This document shows, in pieces, positions 34,227 to 42,267 of a stretch of 64,000 bases of DNA; the first letter of the stretch is position 1, and the number at the start of each line of letters is the position of its first letter. The DNA comes from Pseudomonas flavescens (lineage in GTDB: Bacteria > Pseudomonadota > Gammaproteobacteria > Pseudomonadales > Pseudomonadaceae). Location: positions 3,658,001 through 3,722,000 of the forward strand of contig NZ_JACBYV010000001.1 in the NCBI RefSeq assembly GCF_013408425.1. Direction: 5' to 3'. The notes under the pieces were generated by a model. That model had not been told where the DNA came from and did no database searches. It saw only the letters and a program-made list of their open reading frames with translations. The translations under genes and the position numbers were made by a program.

Positions 34227-35252
34227 GTGGCGCGCAAATCAGGAAGAAATGACGGCAACTCCGCAGAAAGCCCTGTCACCATCAAGGATGTGGCGCTGAA
34301 GGCCGGTGTCTCGGTGATGACGGTGTCGCGCGCGATCAAACGCCCAGAACTGGTGAACGAGGTCACGCGAGAGCATGTACTCGAAATCGTCCGTTCCATG
34401 GGCTACGTGCCGAATATCATGGCAGGGGCGCTAGCCACCAGAAAGAGCCGGCTCGTATCCATTCTGCTGCCAACCATCGCCAACTCGATTTACTCGATTG
34501 CCGTGCAGTCGATCATCAACAGGCTTTCCGCATTTGGCTATCAGTCACTGGTCGGGCCAACGGGTTATTCGCCGGAGAATGAAGAGATCCTTCTCGACGC
34601 GATCCTGGGCAGACGACCGGACGGCATTGTTCTTACCGGCACCCTGCACACTGCTCAGATCCGCTCGCGTCTCGCCTCGATTGGCATTCCCGTCGTCGAA
34701 GCATGGGACCTGAGCGATGACCTGCTGGATACCCAGGTTGGCTTTTCCCATGAAAAGGTCGGCGTCGCCGTGGCCGATCACTTCCACGCCAAGGGCTATC
34801 GACGATGGGCGGTAGTCGGGATCGATGATCCCCGCGCCATGCGCCGTTGCCGCAGTTTGATCTCGCGCCTGCACGAGCTGAACATTGGCGACGTTCATCA
34901 GGAGATCTTCGCGACGGAGGCCACCTGGGAAGTCGGGCGAGCGGGCCTGGCGAAGCTGCTGAATGACGGTATGCACCCAGAGATCGTCTTCTGCAGCTCC
35001 GACACGGTCGCGCTCGGCGTACTGGCCGAGGCCGCGAGCCATGGAATCTCCGTGCCTGACGACCTCGCCGTTCTGGGCTTCGGCAACATCACCAACGGCC
35101 AGTTCGCCTACCCGGCGCTTTCGACGGTCAGCGTGAATGCTCAGGAGATGGGGTATCAGGTCGCCGAGGCGCTCTTGCGCCGCCTTGATGGTGTGAAGGG
35201 CGATAATCAGATCGACACCGGATTCGAGATCATCGAGCGCGGCAGCACCTGA
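34227..35252 (+). CDS. LacI-family transcriptional regulator (gluconate/sugar-acid type)
   Basis: The GTG at 34227 follows AAGAGAG closely. The 341-residue protein has a LacI HTH at about 17-45 (VTIKDVALKAGVSVMTVSRAI) and a hinge helix with IMAGALATRKSRLVS. The periplasmic-binding-like ligand domain includes PDGIVLTG, VGFSHEKVGVAVADHF and VLGFGNITNGQ. The sequence resembles GntR-type gluconate regulators. Three near-identical TGTTAACGTTAACA sites lie in the gap to the downstream MFS gene, with a central CG as LacI proteins prefer. It therefore likely represses that transporter until a sugar acid is present. Confidence 0.92.
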   Translation: MARKSGRNDGNSAESPVTIKDVALKAGVSVMTVSRAIKRPELVNEVTREHVLEIVRSMGYVPNIMAGALATRKSRLVSILLPTIANSIYSIAVQSIINRLSAFGYQSLVGPTGYSPENEEILLDAILGRRPDGIVLTGTLHTAQIRSRLASIGIPVVEAWDLSDDLLDTQVGFSHEKVGVAVADHFHAKGYRRWAVVGIDDPRAMRRCRSLISRLHELNIGDVHQEIFATEATWEVGRAGLAKLLNDGMHPEIVFCSSDTVALGVLAEAASHGISVPDDLAVLGFGNITNGQFAYPALSTVSVNAQEMGYQVAEALLRRLDGVKGDNQIDTGFEIIERGST

Positions 35253-35358
35253 TCCCAATGAAGCATCCCTCCATCGAGCACCTCACTGCCCCACCAACCC
35301 TTTTTTCATAACCACCCCATCAGCCCCTCACTAAAAGATCTATTTCAGCGGTAGCCAA

Positions 35359-35407
35359 TGATAACGTTAACATCATAGACTGTTAACGTTAGCTGTTAAC
35401 GTTAACA
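35359..35407. promoter_or_regulatory. Three LacI-type operators in front of the MFS transporter
   Basis: TGATAACGTTAACA (35359-35372), TGTTAACGTTAGCT (35381-35394) and TGTTAACGTTAACA (35394-35407) share a 14-bp palindrome with AACGTT at the centre. Sites two and three overlap by one base and have centres 13 bases apart. Site one is centred 22 bases before site two. Confidence 0.8.
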
Positions 35408-35454
35408 GTCGACGGAATGCACCGAACCATAAAAACAAACGTCGGAGTTCTTTC

Positions 35455-36819
35455 ATGCAAGCAGTCAAGAAGACTCGCGCCCGCTATTTGATCCTGCTCA
35501 TGCTTTTCCTCGTGACCACGATCAACTATGCAGACCGGGCGACGATTTCGATCGCAGGCTCAAGCCTGCAAAAAGATCTCGGCATCGATGCGATCGAGCT
35601 GGGTTACATCTTCTCCGCCTTTGGTTGGGCCTATGTGCTGGGGCAGATCCCTGGCGGATGGTTGCTCGATCGCTTCGGCTCGAAGCGCGTCTACGCGGGC
35701 AGCATCTTCCTCTGGTCGCTGTTCACGCTCATGCAGGGCTACATCGGCGTGTTCGGCGTTGCCAGCGCGGTCGCCGTTCTGTTCCTGCTGCGCTTCATGG
35801 TGGGCCTTGCCGAAGCCCCCTCCTTCCCGGGTAACGCCCGTATCGTCGCCGCCTGGTTTCCGACCAAGGAGCGCGGCACGGCATCCGCCATTTTCAACTC
35901 AGCTCAATATTTCGCGACGGTTCTGTTCGCTCCGATCATGGGCTGGATCGTCTACACGTACGGCTGGCAGCACGTCTTCGTGGTGATGGGAGCACTGGGA
36001 ATCGTGTTCTCGATAATCTGGATGTACGTGATCCACAATCCGAAAGACCATCCTCTGGCGAACGCCGCCGAGATCCAGTACATCGCCGAAAATGGCGGCC
36101 TGGTGGATCTCGATGCCGCGGGCAAGAAACAGGACTCCGGCCCCAAGTTCGGCTACATCCTGCAGCTACTGAAGAACCGCATGATGGCCGGGGTCTACCT
36201 GGGCCAGTATTGCATCACCACCCTGACGTATTTCTTCCTGACCTGGTTCCCCGTCTATCTCGTTCAAGAGCGAGGAATGACCATTCTCAAGGCCGGCATC
36301 ATCGCTTCGCTTCCAGCGATATGCGGATTTATCGGCGGCGTGCTTGGCGGCGTCATTTCGGACGCACTCCTGCGACGCGGCAACTCCCTGAGCGTCGCGC
36401 GCAAAGTTCCAATCGTCGCAGGCATGATGCTGTCCATGAGCATGATCATCTGCAACTACGTCGATACGGACTGGATGGTCGTCTCGTTCATGGCCTTGGC
36501 GTTCTTCGGCAAAGGGGTGGGTGCACTCGGCTGGGCGGTGGTCTCCGACACGTCCCCCAAACAGATTGCGGGACTCTCCGGTGGGCTCTTCAATACCATC
36601 GGCAACCTCGCGTCCATCACCACCCCGATCGTCATCGGCTACATCATCGCAGCAACGGGCTCTTTCAAACTCGCACTGGTATTCATCGGCGCCAATGCGT
36701 TCGTCGCCGCCTTCAGCTACCTGGTGATCGTAGGGGAGATCAAGCGCTTCGAGCTGAAGGGCCTCAAGCCTGAAAACACTGCCGAGGCCCCCGAAGCCAC
36801 AACCGAAGCGGCTCGCTAA
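35455..36819 (+). CDS. MFS transporter, anion:cation symporter family (glucarate/galactonate-like)
   Basis: CGGAG precedes the ATG by 7 bases. The 454-residue protein has 12 predicted helices. It opens with the ACS-family signature RYLILLMLFLVTTINYADR and has GGWLLDRFGSKRV after helix 2, EAPSFPGNARIVAAWFP in helix 4-5 and GGVISDALLRRG in the middle of the second half. These are marks of the GudP/DgoT/ExuT group, which imports hexarates, hexonates or hexuronates with protons. The LacI-type regulator is directly upstream. No catabolic enzyme is next to it, so its pathway lies elsewhere. Confidence 0.9.
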   Translation: MQAVKKTRARYLILLMLFLVTTINYADRATISIAGSSLQKDLGIDAIELGYIFSAFGWAYVLGQIPGGWLLDRFGSKRVYAGSIFLWSLFTLMQGYIGVFGVASAVAVLFLLRFMVGLAEAPSFPGNARIVAAWFPTKERGTASAIFNSAQYFATVLFAPIMGWIVYTYGWQHVFVVMGALGIVFSIIWMYVIHNPKDHPLANAAEIQYIAENGGLVDLDAAGKKQDSGPKFGYILQLLKNRMMAGVYLGQYCITTLTYFFLTWFPVYLVQERGMTILKAGIIASLPAICGFIGGVLGGVISDALLRRGNSLSVARKVPIVAGMMLSMSMIICNYVDTDWMVVSFMALAFFGKGVGALGWAVVSDTSPKQIAGLSGGLFNTIGNLASITTPIVIGYIIAATGSFKLALVFIGANAFVAAFSYLVIVGEIKRFELKGLKPENTAEAPEATTEAAR

Positions 36820-36910
36820 CGGTCGCCGTTCGCTGTGCGTGGCGCAGTGGAGCCCCAACCTGGGCTCGCACTCGAACGGCCATGACGACCTCTCACGGAG
36901 CACTCTGCAC

Positions 36911-36954
36911 AGCGAAGCGATACTCGAGAACAAAACTCCGGGTATCGCTTCGCT
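36911..36954. repeat. REP-like palindromic element, copy B
   Basis: AGCGAAGCGATA and TATCGCTTCGCT form a perfect 12-bp stem with a 20-base loop. It lies between the convergent MFS and GNAT genes, where it could also end transcription. Compare copy A at 33927-33972. Confidence 0.55.
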
Positions 36955-36986
36955 CAACGCCAGGCAACGGCACAGTGGTGCGTCGC

Positions 36987-37490
36987 TCAGGCGTCACTCG
37001 CCAGAGCCAGTTGTTCGAGTTCAGGCACGTCCATCCGGTAGCCCATCCATTTGCGCTCAGGTATGCCTCCCAGGCGCTGGTAAAAGGCTTCGGCACGGGC
37101 GTTACCCGTCAGGACATCCCACTTCAAACGTCCGGCGTCGATGCTCAGCGCGAAGCGGGCGACCTGTTGCAGCAGGGCCTCCCCCAAGCCACTGCCGCGC
37201 CGCCCCTCGGCGACGTACAGCTCCTTCAACAGCAACGTGGGACGTAGATCGAAGGTAAAGGCAATTTCCAGCACCACGGCGTACCCCAGCAATTGCCCCT
37301 GCTGTTCGGCGACGAACACCTGGCACTGCGGGTTGGCCCCGAAGGCACGGGCCAACAAGGCGGGCTCATCGACACGAAACTCATCGATGTAGCCCTCGAA
37401 AACGGCCAGGGCACGCATCAACTCGAGCAGCAGCGGAACGTCGGCCACGGTGGCCGGACGTACCCGGCAGCCATCGCTCAACATGCGCAT
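36987..37490 (-). CDS. GNAT-family N-acetyltransferase
   Basis: The 167-residue protein begins MRMLSDGCRVRPATVADV and has the GNAT fold: a first strand-helix (VRPATVADVPLLLELM), the central strand LLLKELYVAEGRRGSGLGEALLQQV with the acetyl-CoA loop (RRGSGLG), and a C-terminal ARAEAFYQRLGG. The target of acetylation cannot be read; similar proteins modify polyamines, including SSAT-like diamine acetyltransferases. Its ATG overlaps the end of the rhodanese gene by 13 bases with no strong site of its own, so it depends on translation of that gene. Confidence 0.85.
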   Translation of the reverse strand: MRMLSDGCRVRPATVADVPLLLELMRALAVFEGYIDEFRVDEPALLARAFGANPQCQVFVAEQQGQLLGYAVVLEIAFTFDLRPTLLLKELYVAEGRRGSGLGEALLQQVARFALSIDAGRLKWDVLTGNARAEAFYQRLGGIPERKWMGYRMDVPELEQLALASDA

Positions 37491-37918
37491 GAGGTGACGT
37501 CGGCATTGCCGCTGCGCTCGGGGTGCGTCCCGGCCAGCGGCAACCCTTCGTCGAGCCAGCCGGTGACTCCACCGATCATTTCCTTAACGGCATACCCCAG
37601 GCTCGCCAGGCGCACCGCAGCACGGTGCACGCCATTGCAGTGGGGGCCGGCGCAGTAAACGACGAACAACGTCTCAGCGGGAAAATCGGCCATCCGCTCG
37701 GCCGTGATCTCGCGGCTGGGAATATTGATAGCGCCGGGAACGTGGCTGGTGGCGAATGCCTGTGGGTTGCGTACGTCGACCAGCAGGTAATCCACCTCAC
37801 CGGCCTGCTGGCTTTGGTGGACATCGGAACAGTCGGTTTCGACACTCAGACGGCGGCTGAAATGCGCGAGCGCTACGGCTGGCTCGGCGGCAGGCGTTTC
37901 ACTGACGAGGCTGGACAT
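37478..37918 (-). CDS. Rhodanese-domain protein
   Basis: The 146-residue protein has one rhodanese domain (about 40-130): VDYLLVDVRNPQAF, HVPGAINIPSREI and the active loop VYCAGPHCNGVHRAA with Cys as sulfur carrier. The CxGPHCNG form of the loop fits a subgroup often found beside FtrA regulators, and indeed an ftrA gene lies divergently 96 bases away. It would move sulfane sulfur to an unknown acceptor. The ribosome-binding site is weak. Confidence 0.88.
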   Translation of the reverse strand: MSSLVSETPAAEPAVALAHFSRRLSVETDCSDVHQSQQAGEVDYLLVDVRNPQAFATSHVPGAINIPSREITAERMADFPAETLFVVYCAGPHCNGVHRAAVRLASLGYAVKEMIGGVTGWLDEGLPLAGTHPERSGNADVTSCAC

Positions 37919-38014
37919 ACTGATTACTCGATGGCGGAAAGAGCCACCACTGTAGAGATGCCGCGAACAGCGCTACAGTGGCCAAATAGACATCAACTGG
38001 TAGTTTTCCGCCAA

Positions 38015-38986
38015 ATGCATGAAGCCCCTGGTCTGGTTGCCGTTCTCGCCTATGACGGCCTGTGCACGTTCGAATTCGGCATAGCCGTGGAGATCTTCGG
38101 CCTGCCTCGCCCCGAGTTCGACTTCGCCTGGTACCGCCACTGCATCGTCGCCGTGGACAATGGTCCCATGCGCGCACTGGGCGGCATCCAGGTCACTGCC
38201 GACGCTGGCCTCGAGGCGCTGAACACGGCGCGCACGATCATCGTTCCCGGCTGGCGCAGCCGTGATGAGCCGCCACCGCCCGCCCTGCTGTAAGCGCTGC
38301 AAGCCGCACACGCGAGAGGCGCCCGTCTGTTGTCGATCTGTTCCGGTGTCTTCGTGCTGGCCGCAGCAGGGCTACTGGACGGTAAGCGTGCTACCACCCA
38401 CTGGCGCTACACCGATGAACTCGCGCAGCGCTTCCCGGCCATCGACGTCGATCCCTCGGTGCTCTATGTGGACAGCGGGCAGGTGATCACATCCGCAGGC
38501 AGCGCCGCGGGTATCGACGCATGCCTGCATCTGGTCGAGCGCGATTACGGCGCTCACATCGCCAACTCGGTGGCACGCCGCCTGGTGATGGCGCCACAGC
38601 GCTCGGGCGGACAGGCGCAATTCATTCCCGCGCCGGTCGCGCAGGCTCCCAGGGACGATCTCTCTGCGGTGCTGGAATGGGCACGGCAGCATTTGCACGA
38701 GCCCCTCTCGATCAAGCAATTGGCGACCAGAGCCCTGATGAGTGAACGTACCTTCTTGCGCCGTTTCAGCGAAGCCACCGGCCTCTCACCCAAGAGCTGG
38801 CTGCAGCACATGCGCATGGCACAGGCCCGAGCACTTCTGGAAAGCACCGGCCTGAACAGCGAGCAGATCGCTGAGCGCTGTGGTTTCAGTTCGGTGGAAA
38901 GTTTTCGGGTGGCGTTTCGAAAGGTGGTCGGCCTGGCGCCCTCGTTCTATCGGGAACGCTTTGGCCAGCGCCAAGGCCACGATTGA
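38015..38986 (+). pseudogene. ftrA: FtrA-type GlxA/AraC regulator interrupted by an in-frame stop
   Basis: Two open frames, ending with PPPALL before 38291 and resuming with ALQAAHARGARLLSICSGVF after 38293, are in the same phase and together make a full FtrA protein of about 323 codons. The only break is TAA at codon 93 (38291-38293), where CAA (Gln) is the likely ancestor. The N-terminal half is a DJ-1/PfpI-like domain (VAVLAYDGLCTFEFG; the SICSGVFVLAAAG nucleophile region lies after the stop). The C-terminal half is an AraC double HTH (SIKQLATRALMSERTFLRRF and AERCGFSSVESFRVAFRK). All motifs after the stop are intact, so the lesion is recent, a readthrough case or a sequencing error. Confidence 0.8.
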
Positions 38987-39060
38987 AGCGGGCGCAGAAC
39001 CGCACAACGGGTGCAGCGATGAAGCGCAGCCGCCTGTGTCATGGCGCAGCGAGAACGCAA

Positions 39061-39110
39061 CAGGGCAAGCGACCGGCATTACCCTGAGGTAGATACCGGC
39101 CCTTGCCCTG
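39061..39110. terminator. Compound hairpin between convergent ftrA and lipoprotein genes
   Basis: CAGGGCAAG (39061-39069) pairs with CTTGCCCTG (39102-39110), and inside it TACC-CTGA-GGTA (39080-39091) forms a second stem. No T-run follows on either strand. The position between two converging stops suggests a bidirectional transcript end. Confidence 0.5.
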
Positions 39111-39143
39111 TGCGGTTTCAGCAGTACGAAAATGGAGCCCGAC

Positions 39144-39443
39144 TCAGGTCTCGACACCCTCCTTGAAGGAAGGCGACGGCTTCTCGGCGTCGCGTTCGGG
39201 TTGGTCCTTGCCTGCTTCATCCTCGGGTTGGCCGAGCAGTTCGCTGGTGGATTTCTGCACCTGATCGATCTGCTCGTTGAAGGCGTTGAGGGTGTCGCTG
39301 ACCGCTTCGCGGGCGATGTCCTGCACGGCCTGCTCGGCCTTGTCGGTGAGTTTCTGCGCCGACTCTTCGGCGACATCGCAACCCGCCGTGGTCAGACCGA
39401 TCACGGCTACCAGAACCAGCGCAGCGATGGGTGATGGATTCAT
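39144..39443 (-). CDS. Small lipoprotein of unknown function
   Basis: The 99-residue protein has a lipoprotein signal peptide MNPSPIAALVLVAVIGLTTAGC with lipobox LTTAGC, so Cys22 should be lipidated. GGAG lies 7 bases before the ATG. The rest is charged and helical (KLTDKAEQAVQDIAREAVSDTL) and probably forms a coiled coil in the periplasm. The residue after Cys is Asp, which by the +2 rule favours retention in the inner membrane. I recognise no domain. It follows the terC-like gene on the same strand but is separated from it by a hairpin. Confidence 0.7.
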   Translation of the reverse strand: MNPSPIAALVLVAVIGLTTAGCDVAEESAQKLTDKAEQAVQDIAREAVSDTLNAFNEQIDQVQKSTSELLGQPEDEAGKDQPERDAEKPSPSFKEGVET

Positions 39444-39467
39444 GGGTCATCTCCAGAGGTGATGAAG

Positions 39468-39485
39468 GCCCCGGCAAGCCGGGGC
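39468..39485 (-). terminator. Hairpin after the TerC gene
   Basis: GCCCCGGC-AA-GCCGGGGC is a perfect 8-bp stem with a 2-base spacer directly after the TerC stop. On the minus strand only a weak CCTTC follows, so it may stop only part of the transcripts and let some pass into the lipoprotein gene. Confidence 0.6.
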
Positions 39486-39494
39486 ACAAGAACG

Positions 39495-40499
39495 TTACTG
39501 ACGGGGCGTTTCGGCTTCGACGGCAGGCGGGTCGTTGCGGGTTTTCCACAGCGACAGCAGCACGCCACCGATCAGCAGGCCGAGCGTGACGCTCAGCGAG
39601 ATCACCGGCGGCGTCTTGCCGATGATGCCGACCAGGAAGATCTTCGCGCCGATGAACACCAGCACCAGAGCCAGGGCGTACTTGAGGTAGGCGAAGCGAT
39701 GGATCATCGCCGCCAGGGCGAAGTACAGCGCGCGCAGCCCCAGGATCGCGAAGATGTTCGAGGTGTAGACGATGAACGGGTCCTGGGTGATGGCGAAGAT
39801 CGCCGGCACGCTGTCGATCGCGAACACCAGGTCGGCACACTCGATCAGCACCAGCGCCAGGAACAGCGGCGTGGCCCAGCGCACCATACGGCCCTTCTCA
39901 TCCGGCTGACGCACGAAGAAGCGGCCCTCGTGCAGACGGTCGGTGACGCGCATGTGCTTGCGCAGGAATTTCACCATGCTGTTCTCGGCCAGGTCCGGGT
40001 GATCGTCGACCTTGCTGAACAGCATCTTCACGCCGGTCAGCAGCAGGAAGGCGCCGAACACGTAGAGGATCCAGCTGAACTCGGCGATCAGCGCGGCGCC
40101 CAGACCGATCATGATCGCGCGCAGCACGATCACCCCGAGGATGCCCCAGAACAGCACCTCGTGCTGGTACTTACGCGGGATGGCCAGGAAGCTGAAGATC
40201 ATCGCCATGAGAAACACGTTGTCCATGGACAGCGATTTCTCGATCAGGAAACCGGTATAGAAATCCATACCGGAAGCGGCGCCCTTCATGTGCCAGACCC
40301 ACAGGCCGAACAGCAGGCCTGCGGTGATGTAGCCGCCGGACAGCAAGAGGCTTTCCTTGACGCCGATTTCGCGGTGCTCACGGTGAAGCACCCCGAGGTC
40401 GAAGACCAGCAGGCTGATGACGATGGTGATGAAGATGAGCCACAACCAGGTGGCAGTGCCGAGGAACTCGGCCATCAGAAACGGTTCTAGGGTGCTCAT
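39495..40499 (-). CDS. TerC/Alx-family integral membrane protein
   Basis: The 334-residue protein has about nine hydrophobic segments and the TerC hallmarks: FIEKSLSMDNVF-like motif (FLIEKSLSMDNVFLMAM), then GILGVIVLRAIMI, and in the second half LVLIECADLVFAIDSVPAIFAI. The paired Asp/Glu motifs (MDNVF and IDSVP) are those implicated in metal handling. TerC proteins export manganese or load exoenzymes with metal; Alx of E. coli is the close model. AGGAGGGG lies 3-10 bases before the ATG. An unusual foldable leader precedes it and could hide this ribosome-binding site. Confidence 0.9.
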   Translation of the reverse strand: MSTLEPFLMAEFLGTATWLWLIFITIVISLLVFDLGVLHREHREIGVKESLLLSGGYITAGLLFGLWVWHMKGAASGMDFYTGFLIEKSLSMDNVFLMAMIFSFLAIPRKYQHEVLFWGILGVIVLRAIMIGLGAALIAEFSWILYVFGAFLLLTGVKMLFSKVDDHPDLAENSMVKFLRKHMRVTDRLHEGRFFVRQPDEKGRMVRWATPLFLALVLIECADLVFAIDSVPAIFAITQDPFIVYTSNIFAILGLRALYFALAAMIHRFAYLKYALALVLVFIGAKIFLVGIIGKTPPVISLSVTLGLLIGGVLLSLWKTRNDPPAVEAETPRQ

Positions 40500-40570
40500 A
40501 AGCCCCTCCTAAGTCAGAGTTGTACAAACTGCAACTCCGACATGGCAGCTTTTCAGCTGTCAGAGGGGCC
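40500..40570 (-). promoter_or_regulatory. Foldable leader that can hide the TerC ribosome-binding site
   Basis: On the plus strand GCCCCTC (40502-40508, complement of the ribosome-binding site) faces GAGGGGC (40563-40569). Between them GTCAGAGTTG (40513-40522) and CAACTCCGAC (40532-40541) can pair over 9 of 10 positions, and CAGCT/AGCTG (40546-40558) forms a third stem. GTCGGAG can also pair with CTCTGAC upstream, so two folds exclude each other. I do not find the consensus of the manganese yybP-ykoY riboswitch. Confidence 0.5.
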
Positions 40571-40671
40571 CGGTGTCGCCGCGCCAATTTATCAGGCGCA
40601 ACGGCGCACTCAAGTGCCGACTCATTGCAAATTATCTCAAGCGCATCGACACCTGAGCGGCGCTCGCAAGA

Positions 40672-41538
40672 TCAATCCGCGATGGCGTTCAACTCTGCCA
40701 ATGTCTCGTCCGACAGCTGCAACCCGCCCACTGCGAGGTTTTCACGCAGATGGGTGAGCGATGAGGTCCCGGGGATCAGCAGGATGTTCGCGGAGCGACG
40801 CCGCAGCCAGGCCAACGCCAGTTGCATGGGCGTTACGCCAAGGCGCTGTGCAACGCTCGACAGCGTGGAAGACTGCACGGGTGAGAATCCGCCGAGCGGG
40901 AAGAACGGCACATAGGCAATGCCATCGCGAGCCAGCTCGTCGATCATCGCGTTATCGTGCTGATGAGCGATGTTGTAGTGGTTCTGAACGCAAACCACGC
41001 TGACGATACTGCGTGCTTGCGCCAGCTGCGTCGGCGTGACGTTGCTGATGCCGACATGACGCAGCAGCCCTTGCTGCTGAAGCTCCGCGATGGCTTCCAG
41101 CGGCTCGGCGATGCAGCCCTCCGCCGGCCCCATCGGGCCGTGCATCGCACGGAAATTCACCACATCGAGTACGTCCACACCAAGATTGCGCAGGTTGTCA
41201 TGCACGGCCTGGGTCAGCTCCGCCTTTGACACCGCAGGCAGCCACGCACCCTGGCCATCGCGACGAGCACCGATCTTGGTGACGATGGTGAGCTCATCTC
41301 TGTAGGGATGCAGGGCTTCGCGGATGATCTGGTTGGTGACGTGCGGCCCGTAGTAATCGCTGGTGTCGATGTGGTTCACGCCGGCTGCGACGGCTTTACG
41401 CAATACGGCAAGCGCGGCAACCCGGTCCTTGGGTGGGCCGAATACGCCGGGGCCGGCCAACTGCATGGCGCCATAGCCGACTCGATTCACCTCACGGTCG
41501 CCGAGAATGAAAGTGCCGCTGTTGTCTGCGCTGCTCAT
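40672..41538 (-). CDS. Aldo/keto reductase
   Basis: The 288-residue NADPH-dependent reductase has the AKR barrel marks: GYGAMQLAGPG at the first strand, catalytic Asp and Tyr in HIDTSDYYGP, Lys in IVTKIGARR, and the cofactor segment LIPGTSSLTHLRENL near the C-terminus. The histidine of the active-site tetrad is probably in NFRAMHG, an unusual form of the family LHxxD motif. It would reduce a small carbonyl or a drug-like substrate. It is divergent from a TetR gene across a 72-base gap with a perfect palindrome, so it is probably repressed by that protein. Confidence 0.9.
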   Translation of the reverse strand: MSSADNSGTFILGDREVNRVGYGAMQLAGPGVFGPPKDRVAALAVLRKAVAAGVNHIDTSDYYGPHVTNQIIREALHPYRDELTIVTKIGARRDGQGAWLPAVSKAELTQAVHDNLRNLGVDVLDVVNFRAMHGPMGPAEGCIAEPLEAIAELQQQGLLRHVGISNVTPTQLAQARSIVSVVCVQNHYNIAHQHDNAMIDELARDGIAYVPFFPLGGFSPVQSSTLSSVAQRLGVTPMQLALAWLRRRSANILLIPGTSSLTHLRENLAVGGLQLSDETLAELNAIAD

Positions 41539-41576
41539 ATCGATCGCTCTTGCTTCGCTGGGGGAGAACTATGATA

Positions 41577-41590
41577 TGAAGGATCCTTCA
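41577..41590. promoter_or_regulatory. 14-bp perfect palindrome, candidate TetR operator
   Basis: TGAAGGATCCTTCA is a perfect palindrome centred between the aldo/keto reductase and TetR starts. It is the only symmetric site in the 72-base divergent gap, so a TetR dimer there could shut both promoters. Confidence 0.65.
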
Positions 41591-41610
41591 GGTTTTAGAA
41601 TTCGCATTCC

Positions 41611-42243
41611 ATGAGCAACCCAACCGCATCGCTAAAGCCAAGAAAATCAGCGGTTCAAGCCAGATCGGCTGCCACTGTCGCGGCTCTGCACACCGCCACC
41701 CTTCAGGTTTTGACACAACAGGGCCTGATCCGCTGCACCACGACCCGGGTGGCCGAGCGCGCCGGCATGTCGGTGGGCAGCCTTTATCAGTACTACCCGA
41801 ACCGCGATGCACTGCTCGCCGCCGTGCTTGAAAAGCATTTGCTGGAAGTGGTGGATGCCGCCGAGTCGGCCTGTATCGCGCTTCAGGGCAAGCCGGTTGG
41901 CGATATGGCTGCAGGTCTGGTCTCGGCATACCTGGCCGTCAAACTGCGCGACCCGACGGTCTCTAAAGCGCTGTATGCGATTGCAGCCGAACGAGGTGGG
42001 GCCGAGCTTGTTGCACGGATCAATACGCGCATGGTGGCGGCCTTTGCCGCCATGCTGAAGACGGCGCCTGACGCACATTTCGCAGACCCGACGCTGACCG
42101 CTTCAATCGCGTTGAGCGCCCTCGCCGGCCCGGTTCGTTCTCTGTTGGAAGGCAATGCGCCTGCCAGCTTCGAAACCGCTATCGAGCCGCAGGCCACGCT
42201 GCTGCTCAAGGCCTATCTGCAGGCGCATCGATATCCAGCGTGA
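41611..42243 (+). CDS. TetR-family transcriptional regulator
   Basis: The 210-residue protein has a typical HTH near residues 22-70 (ALHTATLQVLTQQGLIRCTTT, RVAERAGMSVGSLYQYYPNRDALL) and an all-helical ligand domain. The ribosome-binding site is weak. It is divergent from the aldo/keto reductase gene and likely represses it together with itself through the palindrome 21 bases upstream. Its C-terminal domain gives no ligand clue. Confidence 0.9.
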   Translation: MSNPTASLKPRKSAVQARSAATVAALHTATLQVLTQQGLIRCTTTRVAERAGMSVGSLYQYYPNRDALLAAVLEKHLLEVVDAAESACIALQGKPVGDMAAGLVSAYLAVKLRDPTVSKALYAIAAERGGAELVARINTRMVAAFAAMLKTAPDAHFADPTLTASIALSALAGPVRSLLEGNAPASFETAIEPQATLLLKAYLQAHRYPA

Positions 42244-42267
42244 ACGCTGAAACGGCCAGCTGGGGCG

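Noticed and set aside
40500..40671. yybP-ykoY manganese riboswitch before the TerC gene
   Set aside because: I could not find the conserved loop sequences of that class; only generic competing stems are visible.
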